64,000 bases of DNA from positions 4,233 through 68,232 of the forward strand of contig DATJFQ010000097.1 of assembly GCA_035495555.1 (NCBI GenBank), in the 5' to 3' direction. The notes under the pieces are model-generated. The model made no database searches, was not told where the DNA came from, and saw only the letters and a program-made list of their open reading frames with translations. This document shows, piece after piece, positions 34,190 through 43,019 of this stretch. Numbering within the stretch: position 1 is the first letter of the stretch; every line of letters starts with the position of its first letter. The stretch comes from DATJFQ01 sp035495555 (GTDB taxonomy: Bacteria; Acidobacteriota; Vicinamibacteria; Vicinamibacterales; 2-12-FULL-66-21). Made by a program: the position numbers and the translations under genes.

Positions 34190-35485
34190 TCACAACGCCG
34201 TGTGTGGAGGGCCGGGCTGCATGATGAATGCCTCTGGATGCCAGGCGGCGGCGAATCGTTCCGCCGCTCGGCGGCCATCATCGAGCAGCGCCCATACGCT
34301 GCCGCCGAAACCAGCGCCGAAGCTGCGGGCGGCGAACGCACCGAGTCGTCGGGCGTTCCGCGCGAGCTCCACAGTTTCCGCGACCTGGTTGCGCAGCAGC
34401 GATTCGGCAATCGCCTGCGATGCTGCCGACAGCTCACCGATCAGAGTTCGGTCACCATCTGCGAACGCCGCTGGCGCGCGCCCCACGATCGCGTCTTCAC
34501 CGACGAAATGGTCGAGGCGTCGAGTCAGGGACTCGATGGCCGTCCGGGGCAAGCCTGACACCTTGACGATTTCACGAAGCCGGTCCGCCGCGGCGGCATC
34601 GGTCCGGAGAGCATCGGCGAGCGAGGACGCAGGCGTTTCGCACGCGATCCACCAATCCAGCAGCACCTGCACTTCGTCTGCGAGCCGGTTATAGCTCGCC
34701 TGCGCCGGCCCCGTCTTCTCCGCACGGACGTTCGAAGTCGCAATCACGAACCGCCAGTCCGCCGGCACGGCGACGTCCTGCAACCGTGTCATCGGTGCGA
34801 AGCGGAACGCCGTCACGATTCCGCGCCGTCCCGTCAGGATCGCTGCATGATCTTCGCTGCCGCCGTGGGTGCCGACGCCGGACGTTCCGGCCAGTCCGCC
34901 GAACGTTCGGCCATTCTCGATGCACGCGTAATAGCCCGCAGCATCGATCGGCGATCGGATATTCGCCGTCCAGGCATCCTGCTGCGCGAGGTCGTTGAGC
35001 GAGACAAGCGCGCTCGCGAGCGCGATGACCAGCGCGCTCGAGCTGCTCATGCCCGACGCACGCGCGAGCGTGCTTTCGAATGCGATCTCGCAGCCGCGCA
35101 CGGCGCCGGGGAAGTTGCGAGAGAGCCGATCGACGACGACCGCGACATATCGCCGCCATGCGCTGAACGTCGACGGATCGCACCCGGGTTCGATGGCGAC
35201 CGATTCGCCTGAGGCGGCGTCGGTGACCACGACCCGCCCGTCGATTCGACGCCGCGCGGCCAGCAGCATGCCGCGCGGTACGGCACACACCAGCGAACGG
35301 CCGCCCGCGTAATCGGTGTGCGTTCCGAATACCTCGAGCCGTCCCGGCGTCCACCACACGTCGAGGACGCTTCCGCCAGGCGGGAGGGCTTCCAGCACGC
35401 GGCGGGACACGTCGTGCAGTGCTGCGCGGTCGACATCGGCCAGTCCGTGGTCGAGGAGTCTCTCGACGCACTCGGACGCGGTCAT
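34190..35485 (-). CDS. Galactokinase-like GHMP kinase
   Basis: The 431-residue kinase has the GHMP layout: sugar-binding signature GRLEVFGTHTDYAGG (about 49-62), ATP-binding SGMSSSSALVIA (about 146) and C-terminal GAGFGGSVWALL. In true galactokinases the first motif is GEHTDYNGG; here Thr replaces the sugar-contacting Glu, suggesting a different or modified hexose. The ATG at 35485 overlaps the upstream stop (ATGA); an ATG five codons earlier is possible. With the nucleotidyltransferase and symporter upstream, it would phosphorylate an imported sugar at C1. Confidence 0.85.
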   Translation of the reverse strand: MTASECVERLLDHGLADVDRAALHDVSRRVLEALPPGGSVLDVWWTPGRLEVFGTHTDYAGGRSLVCAVPRGMLLAARRRIDGRVVVTDAASGESVAIEPGCDPSTFSAWRRYVAVVVDRLSRNFPGAVRGCEIAFESTLARASGMSSSSALVIALASALVSLNDLAQQDAWTANIRSPIDAAGYYACIENGRTFGGLAGTSGVGTHGGSEDHAAILTGRRGIVTAFRFAPMTRLQDVAVPADWRFVIATSNVRAEKTGPAQASYNRLADEVQVLLDWWIACETPASSLADALRTDAAAADRLREIVKVSGLPRTAIESLTRRLDHFVGEDAIVGRAPAAFADGDRTLIGELSAASQAIAESLLRNQVAETVELARNARRLGAFAARSFGAGFGGSVWALLDDGRRAAERFAAAWHPEAFIMQPGPPHTAL

Positions 35486-36279
35486 GGAGACGGCGTCCAC
35501 CCGCTCAGCCGGCCTTCGACCTCGGCGGCGTCGGCACGGGTGGACAGGTCGAGCACGGGCCCGCGTGCCGGCACCGCACGAAACCGAACGCCGCGGTCGA
35601 TCGCGACGCCGACCGCGCCCGGCAGTTCGTATTCACCGCGAGAAGATCGCGGCACGTCCCGGCATGCCTCGAAGATGCGCAAATCGAAGCGCCACAGGTT
35701 CATGCTGACGAGCGGCGTGTCGGGATCGTTATCCGGTTTTTCAACCACGTGGGTGACGTAGCCGGCCGCATCCACGTCGAGCAGGGCGAACCTGCGGATG
35801 CGGTCAGGGTCGATATTGCTCGTGGCCGTCAATTCGTCCCGCGAAAACGCGGCGACCCCGGGTTCGTCGATCTCCGCGAGTGTCCGCAACGCAGACGAGG
35901 GATACAGGTTGTCGGAGTTCAGCGCGAGAAATGGGGCCAGTCCGCACCATCGTTCGGCCGCCACGATGGCGTCTGCCGTTCCAAGCGGCTCCCGTTGGAC
36001 GACGTAGTCGAGATGCACGCGGCGGGGAGGAGCGATGCGCTCGTAATAATGGCTGATCGATGCGTAGTCCGGCGCGACCACCAGCGCGATCTGATCGATG
36101 CCTCCGTCGGCAAGCGTGCTCAGCACGTAATCGAGAAAGGGGCGGCCGTGCAGCGGCATCATGGCTTTGGAGCCGTCCTCCGCGGCTCGCGTCTGCTCGG
36201 CCGTCAGACGTGCGTTCGGGTCGATCGCGCGCATCCGCGTTCCGAGGCCGCGCGCGAGCACGACCGCGCGTCGCGTCAC
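35482..36279 (-). CDS. Sugar-1-phosphate nucleotidyltransferase
   Basis: The 265-residue protein starts with the nucleotide-binding loop AVVLARGLGTRMR and has KAMMPLHGRPFLDYVL and the metal-binding LNSDNLYP. EKPDNDPDTPLVSMNLWRF carries the usual EKP motif. It would join a sugar-1-phosphate to NTP to give an NDP-sugar. The GTG start at 36279 overlaps the symporter stop (GTGA), and its own stop overlaps the kinase start. The longer open frame upstream lies inside the symporter gene and is not used. Confidence 0.88.
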   Translation of the reverse strand: MTRRAVVLARGLGTRMRAIDPNARLTAEQTRAAEDGSKAMMPLHGRPFLDYVLSTLADGGIDQIALVVAPDYASISHYYERIAPPRRVHLDYVVQREPLGTADAIVAAERWCGLAPFLALNSDNLYPSSALRTLAEIDEPGVAAFSRDELTATSNIDPDRIRRFALLDVDAAGYVTHVVEKPDNDPDTPLVSMNLWRFDLRIFEACRDVPRSSRGEYELPGAVGVAIDRGVRFRAVPARGPVLDLSTRADAAEVEGRLSGWTPSP

Positions 36280-38039
36280 TCCTCGCTCCAGAGGCGCGGC
36301 AGGAACCTGAGGAGCAATACGATGCCGATGATGGCCGCGACGACCCCGATCAGTCCTGCGGCCATGTGGCCGAACAACAGGTGCCCCGACCCGAAGAGCG
36401 CGCCGTAAACGAGCGCGAGGCCGGCAAACCAGCACACGAACGCGGCTGAGAGCGGATCGGGCCGCTCGACGGAAGGACACTGCGCCCGAATCGGCTTCCA
36501 GCCTGGACCGCCGGGTCGGGCCTTCACGTAGAACGCGCACAGCACAGCGGCGTCGGTGGGACGCGCCCAGAACGCCGCGGCGACCCAGATGACGGTGGTC
36601 ACGGCAATCGTCGCGAGGAGCGTCACGTGCGAGGGCAGCGCGAAACCGCGGCGATCCAGGACGAAAAAGAGGAAGGCGAGCAGGAACGAGCTCGCCATCG
36701 CGGCAATCTCGCACCACGCGTTGATCCGCCACCAGAACCAGCGAAGCAGGTAAATGAGACCCGTGCCCGCGCCGACCGACAGCAGCAGGTTGAAGCTGTC
36801 GCGCGCGTTGTCGAGCACGAGCGTGAACAGCGCGGCACACAGCATCAGCACGGCGCTGACGATCCGTCCGACCATGACGTAGTGCCGCTCCGGCTCACCG
36901 GCATGAACGAAGCGCCGATAGAAATCGTGCACGAGATACGATGTGCCCCAGTTCAGGTGCGTCGAGATCGTCGAGACGTACGCGGCGAGCAGGCCCGCAA
37001 TCATCAGCCCGAGCATCCCCTCTGGCAGAAACGTCAGCATCGCGGGATACGCCAGATCGTGCCCGATCAGCCGCGGCTCGACGTTGGGCAGCGCGCGGGA
37101 GAGATCCGCCAGCGTTGGAAAGACGATCATCGAACAGAGGGCGACGATGATCCAGGGCCACGGCCGCAGCGCGTAATGCGCGACGTTGAAGAAGAGCGTG
37201 CCGGAGAGCGCGTCCCGCTCGGTTCGCGCCGCGAGCATACGCTGCGCGATGTAACTGCCGCCGCCGGGTTCGGCGCCCGGATACCACGTCGCCCACCACT
37301 GGACAGCGACCGGCACCACGAAAATGGGCAGCGCGACGCTCCAGTTGCTCAGATCCGGCACCATCCTGATGACCGACGCGTTCGTCTTGGCAAGGAGTCC
37401 GTGCAGGCCTCCCACTTCCGGCCGCTGCAGCGCGTAGTACGCGGCGGCGAACGAACCGGTCATCGCGATGCCGAACTGGATGAAGTCGGTGACGAGCACG
37501 CCCCAGAGGCCCGACGTCGCCGCAAACGCGACGTTCAGCACACTGCAGATGACGAGCGTTCGCCCCATCGGCCAGCCGAGCAGCACGTTGGCGATCTTCG
37601 CGGCCGCGAGATTCACCGTCGCCATGATGACGATGTTGAAGAACAGCCCGAGATAGATCGCACGAAATCCGCGCACCCACCTGGCCGGCGCGCCGGAGTA
37701 GCGCAGCTCGTAGAACTCCAGGTCCGTCAGGACGCCGATCCGCCGCCAGAGCCGCGCGTAGAAGAACACCGTTGTCATGCCGGTGAGCAGAAACGCCCAC
37801 CAGACCCAGTTCGCCGCCACGCCGCCTTCGCGCACGAGATTCGTCACGAGGTTCGGCGTGTCGGTGCTGAACGTCGTCGCGACCATGGATACGCCGATCA
37901 GCCACCAGGGCGCCGCGCGGCCGGAGGTGAAGAACTCGGCCGTGCTGCGTCCGGCCCTCCTCGCCATCCAGAGGGCGGGCAGGAAGGAGAGGACGATCGA
38001 GACGAGGACGATGGCCCAGTCGAAGGATGTCAGGCGCAC
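36276..38039 (-). CDS. Sodium:solute symporter (SSS family)
   Basis: The 587-residue protein has about 13-14 TM helices and the SSS core features: SGRAAPWWLIGVSMVATTFS near TM1-2, a long TM3 region (YELRYSGAPARWVRGFRA) and YVSTISTHLNWGTSYLVHDF. It probably imports a sugar with Na+. It is translationally linked to the nucleotidyltransferase and kinase genes and lies 21 nt after a secreted BNR protein gene. The operon thus suggests external release, uptake and activation of one sugar. The start is GTG. Confidence 0.92.
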   Translation of the reverse strand: MRLTSFDWAIVLVSIVLSFLPALWMARRAGRSTAEFFTSGRAAPWWLIGVSMVATTFSTDTPNLVTNLVREGGVAANWVWWAFLLTGMTTVFFYARLWRRIGVLTDLEFYELRYSGAPARWVRGFRAIYLGLFFNIVIMATVNLAAAKIANVLLGWPMGRTLVICSVLNVAFAATSGLWGVLVTDFIQFGIAMTGSFAAAYYALQRPEVGGLHGLLAKTNASVIRMVPDLSNWSVALPIFVVPVAVQWWATWYPGAEPGGGSYIAQRMLAARTERDALSGTLFFNVAHYALRPWPWIIVALCSMIVFPTLADLSRALPNVEPRLIGHDLAYPAMLTFLPEGMLGLMIAGLLAAYVSTISTHLNWGTSYLVHDFYRRFVHAGEPERHYVMVGRIVSAVLMLCAALFTLVLDNARDSFNLLLSVGAGTGLIYLLRWFWWRINAWCEIAAMASSFLLAFLFFVLDRRGFALPSHVTLLATIAVTTVIWVAAAFWARPTDAAVLCAFYVKARPGGPGWKPIRAQCPSVERPDPLSAAFVCWFAGLALVYGALFGSGHLLFGHMAAGLIGVVAAIIGIVLLLRFLPRLWSEE

Positions 38040-38060
38040 GGTGTGACAAAGGAATTGACG

Positions 38061-41000
38061 TTATTTCACGATCACGTAAGCCAGGCCCAGTTGCGCGGCG
38101 CGCTGGTTCAGCGCAGCCACTTCCTGCGTCATGAACTGCCGGACCTCCGCAGAGAGGGCCTCGAGTTCCTGCTCCTGTTGTTCCAGCACAGTCTTCATCC
38201 CGAGGGTGGGCAGGCCTTCGTCTTCGACGGCCCACATCTGGAGCGGCGCCAGCCGCGAATAGAGGCGCGTGCCGCCGCGCATCGCGAGGATGTCGTACAC
38301 GACCTCCGCCGTCGGGTTGTGCAGCTTGTCTTCGAGCGCATCCGCCTTCTTCATGGCCGCATCCGACGTCTTGATCAGATCCGCGATGTTCTGCTCGGCC
38401 TTGCGGGGCTCGAGTGCGGCGGACCGCGCTTTCAACTGGTCATGCACCGAGCGCAGCTGGTTGACGAGATCGGTCAGACGGGAGATGTCGTCGCGCACGC
38501 GAAGGCCGAACGCGGCCTGCGCTTGCAAAGCGTCCGGCGGCACGCTGCTGCGGGGATCCGGCACGATCGTCACCGGTGCGGTCAGCGTCTGGCCTGCGGC
38601 GGTCAGTTTCACCGTATACGTGCCCGGCGGTACCATCGGGCCTTCTGCCGGATCTCCGGTGTCGATCTTGCCGTTCTTGATCTTGCGCGCGCCCTCGTAT
38701 CGCAGATCCCAGACGGCGCGCTGTACGCCTGGCCCCTTCGACAGCGCCAGATCCTTGAATTCGTCCGGCATTTCGTTGTCGTCGCTGTAGTCCGGCTCGC
38801 GCACGGTGCTGCTCAAGGTCCGGACCGGCTTGTTCTGCGCGTCGACAATTTCGATCCGCACCTCGTTCTTGTCCTCGTCTTTGAGGTAGTAGTAAATCGC
38901 CGCTCCGTGCGGACCGTTCGAGAAGCTGCCCATGCGGCCGCCGTAGCTCCCCGACCCGATGCGCCACCGAATCGTGTCGGCCGGTGGAAACAGATACGCG
39001 CCTTTGGCCGCTATCTGTGGCGTGAACGCGCGCAGGGGTTCGAGGTCGTCGAGGATCCACAGCGAACGGCCATGCGTCGCGAGCACGAGATCGTTGTCTT
39101 TCACGAGCAGGTCGTGGACGGCCACGGTCGGCAGGTTCAATTGCAGCGGCTGCCAGGTCTGGCCGTCATCCGTCGAGAACATGACGCCGCGCTCGGTGCC
39201 GAGATACAGCTGGCCGCGCTTCTTCGGGTCTTCTTTCACCGAGTGCAGGTAGACGTCCTGCGCGAGGGGTGCGTCGAGACGCTTCCAGGTTTTCCCGAGA
39301 TCGCTCGTCTTATAGAGATACGGTTTCGTGTTGTCCAGCCGGTGCGCATCCACCGTGACGTAGGCCGTGTTCGCATCGAAGGGCGACGGTTCGATCATGC
39401 TGACCGTCGCCCACTCCGGGAAGCCGGGCATCGCCGCCGTCACGTTCTTCCAATTCTTGCCGTCGTCTGTCGTCACGTGTACGAGACCGTCGTCGCTGCC
39501 CGCCCAGATGAGGCCTTTCTGTTTCGGCGATTCCGCGATGACGAAGACGGTGTCGTAGGTCTCGACGCCGGTGTTGTCGCCCGTGATCGGCCCGCCTGCC
39601 CACTTCTGTTTCGACTTGTCGTTGCGCGTGAGATCCGGGCTGATCACCTCCCAGTTCTGTCCGCCGTCGCGCGTGCGGAAGATGACCTGCGCGCCGTGGT
39701 AGATGACCTTGGGATCGTGCGGCGAGCCGGCAATCGGCGCCGTCCACTGGAAGCGGTACTTCATGTCCTCGCCGCCATGACCGGATGGGTTCTCCGGCCA
39801 TGCGCTGACGTTTCGCGACGTGCGGGTGCGGTAGTCGTATCGCGTGATGATGCCGAGGTACTCGCCGGCATAGACGATGTTGGGATCGGTGGGGTCGGAG
39901 ACGACCCAGCCGGCCTCGCCGCCGCCGACGTCGTGCCAGTCGGCGAGTGGGATGTTGCCCGACGTCGTCTGGCTCGGGCCCTGCGCCGTGCCGAGATCCT
40001 GCATCGCGCCCGCGACCCAGTACGGCTGCCGCGTGTCGGCCGACACGTGGTAGAACTGGGAAATGGGCAGCGGGGGCGTGAACCACGTCTCGCCGCCGTC
40101 GCGGCTGATGTGCACGCCTCCATCGTTCGACGCGATCATGCGTTTGGGATTCCGCGGATCGATCCAGAGGTCGTGGTTATCGCCGTGAGGAAGTCCCTTG
40201 ACGTACTGAATCGTCTTCCCGCCGTCGATTGTGTGCAGCATCGGCACCTGCGGGAACCAGACGTCGTTCTCGTTCGCAGGATTGACGGTGATCGTCGTGT
40301 AGTACCAGGCGCGCTGACGCAGCGCTCGCGACGGGTTCACGAGCTCCCAGGTGTCGCCGCCGTCGTCCGACCGGAACAGTCCTCCTTTGTCGGCTTCGAT
40401 CAGCGCATAGACGCGGTCGCTGTCCGACGGCGCGACGGCTACGCCCACCTTGCCCCAGATCCCGTCGGGCAGGCCATGGCCCGTGAGCGCTTTCCACGTG
40501 TCGCCGCCGTCGCGCGAAACGTAGAGGCCGCTCCCCGGGCCGCCGCTCTGCAGGTCCCACGGATATCGCCGCGCCTGCCAGAAGCCTGCGAAGAGCGTGT
40601 TGGGGTTCGACGGATCCATGGCGACATCCGAGGCGCCCGTGTCCGCATCCTTCTTCAGGACCTGCTGCCACGTCCTGCCGCCGTCGCGGGTGCGATACAC
40701 CCCGCGCTCAGGGTTTGGTCCGAACGCGTGCCCGAGCACTGCGGCAAACGCGATATCCGGATTGGTCGGATGGACGACCATCGTGCCGATCTGACCCACC
40801 TGCGTCCAGACGTGCGTCCATGTTTTCCCGCCGTCGACGGATTTGTAGATGCCGTTACCGTCCGCGACGTTGCCGCGGATATTCGCCTCGCCGGAGCCGA
40901 CGTAAACGACGTTGGGATCGCCTGGCGCGACGGCAATCGATCCGATCGACGAGATCGGCTGATCGTCGAAGATGGATTGCCATTTGGTGCCCCCGTCGCT

Positions 41001-41231
41001 GCTCATCCAGACGCCACCGGACGCGGTAGCGGCGTAGTAGATCAGCGGGTTGCCGGGAACGCCGACCGCGCGTGAGACGCGCCCGCCGGCCGCGGGTCCG
41101 ATGTTGCGATATTTGAGAGCTTTGAACTCTTTCGGGCTGTCGGCCGAAGGCTTCGACGCGTCCTGGGCGACGACCCCGGACACCATGGCGCAGACGAACG
41201 CAAGGACAAGGATGACACGCTGAACACGCAT
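38061..41231 (-). CDS. Secreted BNR/VPS10-like beta-propeller protein
   Basis: The 1056-residue protein has a signal peptide (MRVQRVILVLAFVCAMVSGVVAQ) and many Asp-box repeats (SSDGGTKW, SVDGGKTWTH, SRDGGDTW, TTDDGKNW) forming sialidase-like propellers over about residues 40-760. A C-terminal Fn3-like segment (PGTYTVKL) and a helical tail (about 930-1050) follow. No sialidase catalytic Arg/Glu set is obvious, so function is open; such proteins are abundant in Acidobacteriota. It is upstream of the symporter gene in the same direction. TACACT lies 7 nt before the ATG. Confidence 0.9.
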   Translation of the reverse strand: MRVQRVILVLAFVCAMVSGVVAQDASKPSADSPKEFKALKYRNIGPAAGGRVSRAVGVPGNPLIYYAATASGGVWMSSDGGTKWQSIFDDQPISSIGSIAVAPGDPNVVYVGSGEANIRGNVADGNGIYKSVDGGKTWTHVWTQVGQIGTMVVHPTNPDIAFAAVLGHAFGPNPERGVYRTRDGGRTWQQVLKKDADTGASDVAMDPSNPNTLFAGFWQARRYPWDLQSGGPGSGLYVSRDGGDTWKALTGHGLPDGIWGKVGVAVAPSDSDRVYALIEADKGGLFRSDDGGDTWELVNPSRALRQRAWYYTTITVNPANENDVWFPQVPMLHTIDGGKTIQYVKGLPHGDNHDLWIDPRNPKRMIASNDGGVHISRDGGETWFTPPLPISQFYHVSADTRQPYWVAGAMQDLGTAQGPSQTTSGNIPLADWHDVGGGEAGWVVSDPTDPNIVYAGEYLGIITRYDYRTRTSRNVSAWPENPSGHGGEDMKYRFQWTAPIAGSPHDPKVIYHGAQVIFRTRDGGQNWEVISPDLTRNDKSKQKWAGGPITGDNTGVETYDTVFVIAESPKQKGLIWAGSDDGLVHVTTDDGKNWKNVTAAMPGFPEWATVSMIEPSPFDANTAYVTVDAHRLDNTKPYLYKTSDLGKTWKRLDAPLAQDVYLHSVKEDPKKRGQLYLGTERGVMFSTDDGQTWQPLQLNLPTVAVHDLLVKDNDLVLATHGRSLWILDDLEPLRAFTPQIAAKGAYLFPPADTIRWRIGSGSYGGRMGSFSNGPHGAAIYYYLKDEDKNEVRIEIVDAQNKPVRTLSSTVREPDYSDDNEMPDEFKDLALSKGPGVQRAVWDLRYEGARKIKNGKIDTGDPAEGPMVPPGTYTVKLTAAGQTLTAPVTIVPDPRSSVPPDALQAQAAFGLRVRDDISRLTDLVNQLRSVHDQLKARSAALEPRKAEQNIADLIKTSDAAMKKADALEDKLHNPTAEVVYDILAMRGGTRLYSRLAPLQMWAVEDEGLPTLGMKTVLEQQEQELEALSAEVRQFMTQEVAALNQRAAQLGLAYVIVK

Positions 41232-41238
41232 GCGCGGG

Positions 41239-41244
41239 AGTGTA
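41239..41244 (-). promoter_or_regulatory. -10 hexamer TACACT, leaderless start
   Basis: TACACT on the minus strand ends 7 nt before the ATG of the BNR gene, and no Shine-Dalgarno sequence is present. The -35 region is poor. A similar AGTACACTC word precedes the POT transporter gene. Confidence 0.45.
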
Positions 41245-41296
41245 CTTCAGTCTTATCCCGCTCGCAGCGCGTTGGCAGCGATGCCGATCGTGATGG

Positions 41297-41325
41297 TGGA
41301 CACGGTCGACGTGTGTCGGTACGAT
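41297..41325 (+). promoter_or_regulatory. Promoter of the DUF72 gene
   Basis: TGGACA (41297-41302, five of six consensus bases) and TACGAT (41320-41325) are 17 nt apart, and the ATG follows after 7 nt. This gives a leaderless message, divergent from the BNR gene promoter. Confidence 0.6.
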
Positions 41326-41332
41326 CACCGCC

Positions 41333-42034
41333 ATGTCCGTGTTCGTCGGCACCTCGGGATACAACTATCCGGAATGGCGCGGCACGTTCTATCCGGAGAA
41401 GTTTCCCGCCAGGAAAATGCTGCCGTATTATGCCGAGCGGTTCAACAGCGTCGAAGTCAACTACACCTTCTACCGGATACCGACGGCAGCGCTGCTCGAG
41501 GGCTGGTCACGCCAGACGCCGGAGCGATTTGCCTTCACCTTGAAGGCCCCCAGGCGCATTACGCACGACGCCAGGCTTCGTCACTGTGAGGACCTGACGC
41601 GGAGCTTCTGCAGCACGGCGCAGGCGTTGGACTCGAAACTCGGCGTACTCCTGTTTCAGCTTCCACCGACGTTCAAGCGCGACGATTCGACGCTGGCGGA
41701 ATTCCTGAATCTGCTGCCCAACGGCACGCGGGCGGCATTCGAGTTTCGTCACCCGTCGTGGCACGACGACGCCGTGTTCGAAGCGCTTCGCAGCCGCGGT
41801 GTCGCCTTATGTGTGGCCGACAGCGAGAAGATGAGCACGCCCCTGGTGACGACCGCGAGCTACACGTATTTTCGTCTCAGGGACGAAGGGTATGACGAGG
41901 CGGCCATTCGTCGATGGGCGGACACCGTCCGTGAGCAGTCCGGCGACCGCGATGCGTTCGTCTATTTCAAGCACGAAGAACAGGGCAAAGGCCCAGCCTT
42001 CGCCAGAACATTCATCGACGCGGTGAACGGTTGA
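41333..42034 (+). CDS. DUF72 (YecE-like) TIM-barrel protein
   Basis: The 233-residue protein has the DUF72 hallmarks: MSVFVGTSGYNYPEWRG at the start, FPARKMLPYYAERFNSVEVN and FTLKAPRRITHD. LLFQLPPTFK and AFEFRHPSW follow. The family adopts a TIM-barrel fold and is widespread, but its enzymatic reaction is not established. It is monocistronic and convergent with an alpha/beta hydrolase gene. The short 7-nt distance from its -10 suggests leaderless translation. Confidence 0.93.
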   Translation: MSVFVGTSGYNYPEWRGTFYPEKFPARKMLPYYAERFNSVEVNYTFYRIPTAALLEGWSRQTPERFAFTLKAPRRITHDARLRHCEDLTRSFCSTAQALDSKLGVLLFQLPPTFKRDDSTLAEFLNLLPNGTRAAFEFRHPSWHDDAVFEALRSRGVALCVADSEKMSTPLVTTASYTYFRLRDEGYDEAAIRRWADTVREQSGDRDAFVYFKHEEQGKGPAFARTFIDAVNG

Positions 42035-42043
42035 TGACACCCG

Positions 42044-43018
42044 TCATTCAACGTTGACGGCGAAGTCCACGATCGCGCGCTCCGCCCAATATCCGTCGTC
42101 TCCCGCGCCGTCTGGTGGACTCAGAAACCCGCAGTGCCCGCCGTGTTCGGTGACGAGCAACCTGATGTTCGGATTCGAGGTCAACGCGGGGTCGGCGAAG
42201 GGCTCGATCGGCACGAACGGGTCGTCCTTTGCGGTGATGATGAGCGTGGGCACTCGCACACGAGAGGCGACCCTGAGGGCTGACGCGCGGAAGTAATACT
42301 CTTCCGCGCTCGCAAAGCCGAAATGCGGGGCCGTGTAGGCTGCATCGAATGCGCGGACGCTGTGAATCAGCGGTAGCCGCGACAGATCGAAGCCTTGCGG
42401 GAAACAGGCGTCCTTGCGCCGCATGCGTGCCTTGAGGTTGCGTACGAAATTCCACTGATAGATGACGTTCGACCGCCGCTCCAGCGCGCGGACGCACGCT
42501 TCCAGGTCGAGGACCGGCGACACCGCGCAGACCCCCTTCAGCGACGGCAGCGTCTGCGGCGTGTGCTCGCCTGCGAGTTTCAGCGCGAGGTTCCCGCCGA
42601 GCGAATACCCGCCGACGACGACACGGGTCAGCCCGTCACGGGCGAGCGCGCGCATCACGAACACGGCGTCTTCCGTCAGGCCTGAGTGGTACAACCCGGG
42701 GCCCAGGTGCTCGGTTCCGCCGCAATTGCGCTGATTCAGGAGGACGACGTTGAGCCCCGCCGCGAGTCCCTTGTGCGCCAGGCCCCTCATGTAGTGCGCC
42801 GTGCTCGAACCCTCGAGCCCGTGCAGCGCGAGCAGCGTGGTTCGCGACGCCCGTTCGGCCTGCCAGTAGCAGTGCGCCAGCACCTGCGTGTCGGAGGTGA
42901 CCTGAAACAGGCGCTCCTCGGGATCGGGGAGCTGCAGGTGCCGCGGCGCGGCCCAGCAGTAAATCGTCATCCAGTGCCCGGACCGAAATCCGCGGCGGGG
43001 TATGTACGAGTCGATCAC
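42044..43018 (-). CDS. YheT-like alpha/beta hydrolase
   Basis: The 324-residue protein has the YheT/ABHD1-type N-terminus IPRRGFRSGHWMTIY, the oxyanion loop LALHGLEGSS, the nucleophile elbow GGYSLGGN (Ser), a late acid in TAKDDPFVP and the catalytic His in TEHGGHCGF. The family comprises esterases of unknown natural substrate. It begins with GTG 1 nt after the stop of the membrane protein gene. No signal peptide is present. Confidence 0.9.
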   Translation of the reverse strand: MIDSYIPRRGFRSGHWMTIYCWAAPRHLQLPDPEERLFQVTSDTQVLAHCYWQAERASRTTLLALHGLEGSSTAHYMRGLAHKGLAAGLNVVLLNQRNCGGTEHLGPGLYHSGLTEDAVFVMRALARDGLTRVVVGGYSLGGNLALKLAGEHTPQTLPSLKGVCAVSPVLDLEACVRALERRSNVIYQWNFVRNLKARMRRKDACFPQGFDLSRLPLIHSVRAFDAAYTAPHFGFASAEEYYFRASALRVASRVRVPTLIITAKDDPFVPIEPFADPALTSNPNIRLLVTEHGGHCGFLSPPDGAGDDGYWAERAIVDFAVNVE

Positions 43019-43019
43019 G

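Noticed and set aside
36627..41075. A 1482-codon open frame on the + strand
   Set aside because: It is antisense to the symporter and BNR genes, which have clear domains. Its composition (Arg, His, Asp, Val rich) is typical of GC-rich antisense frames.
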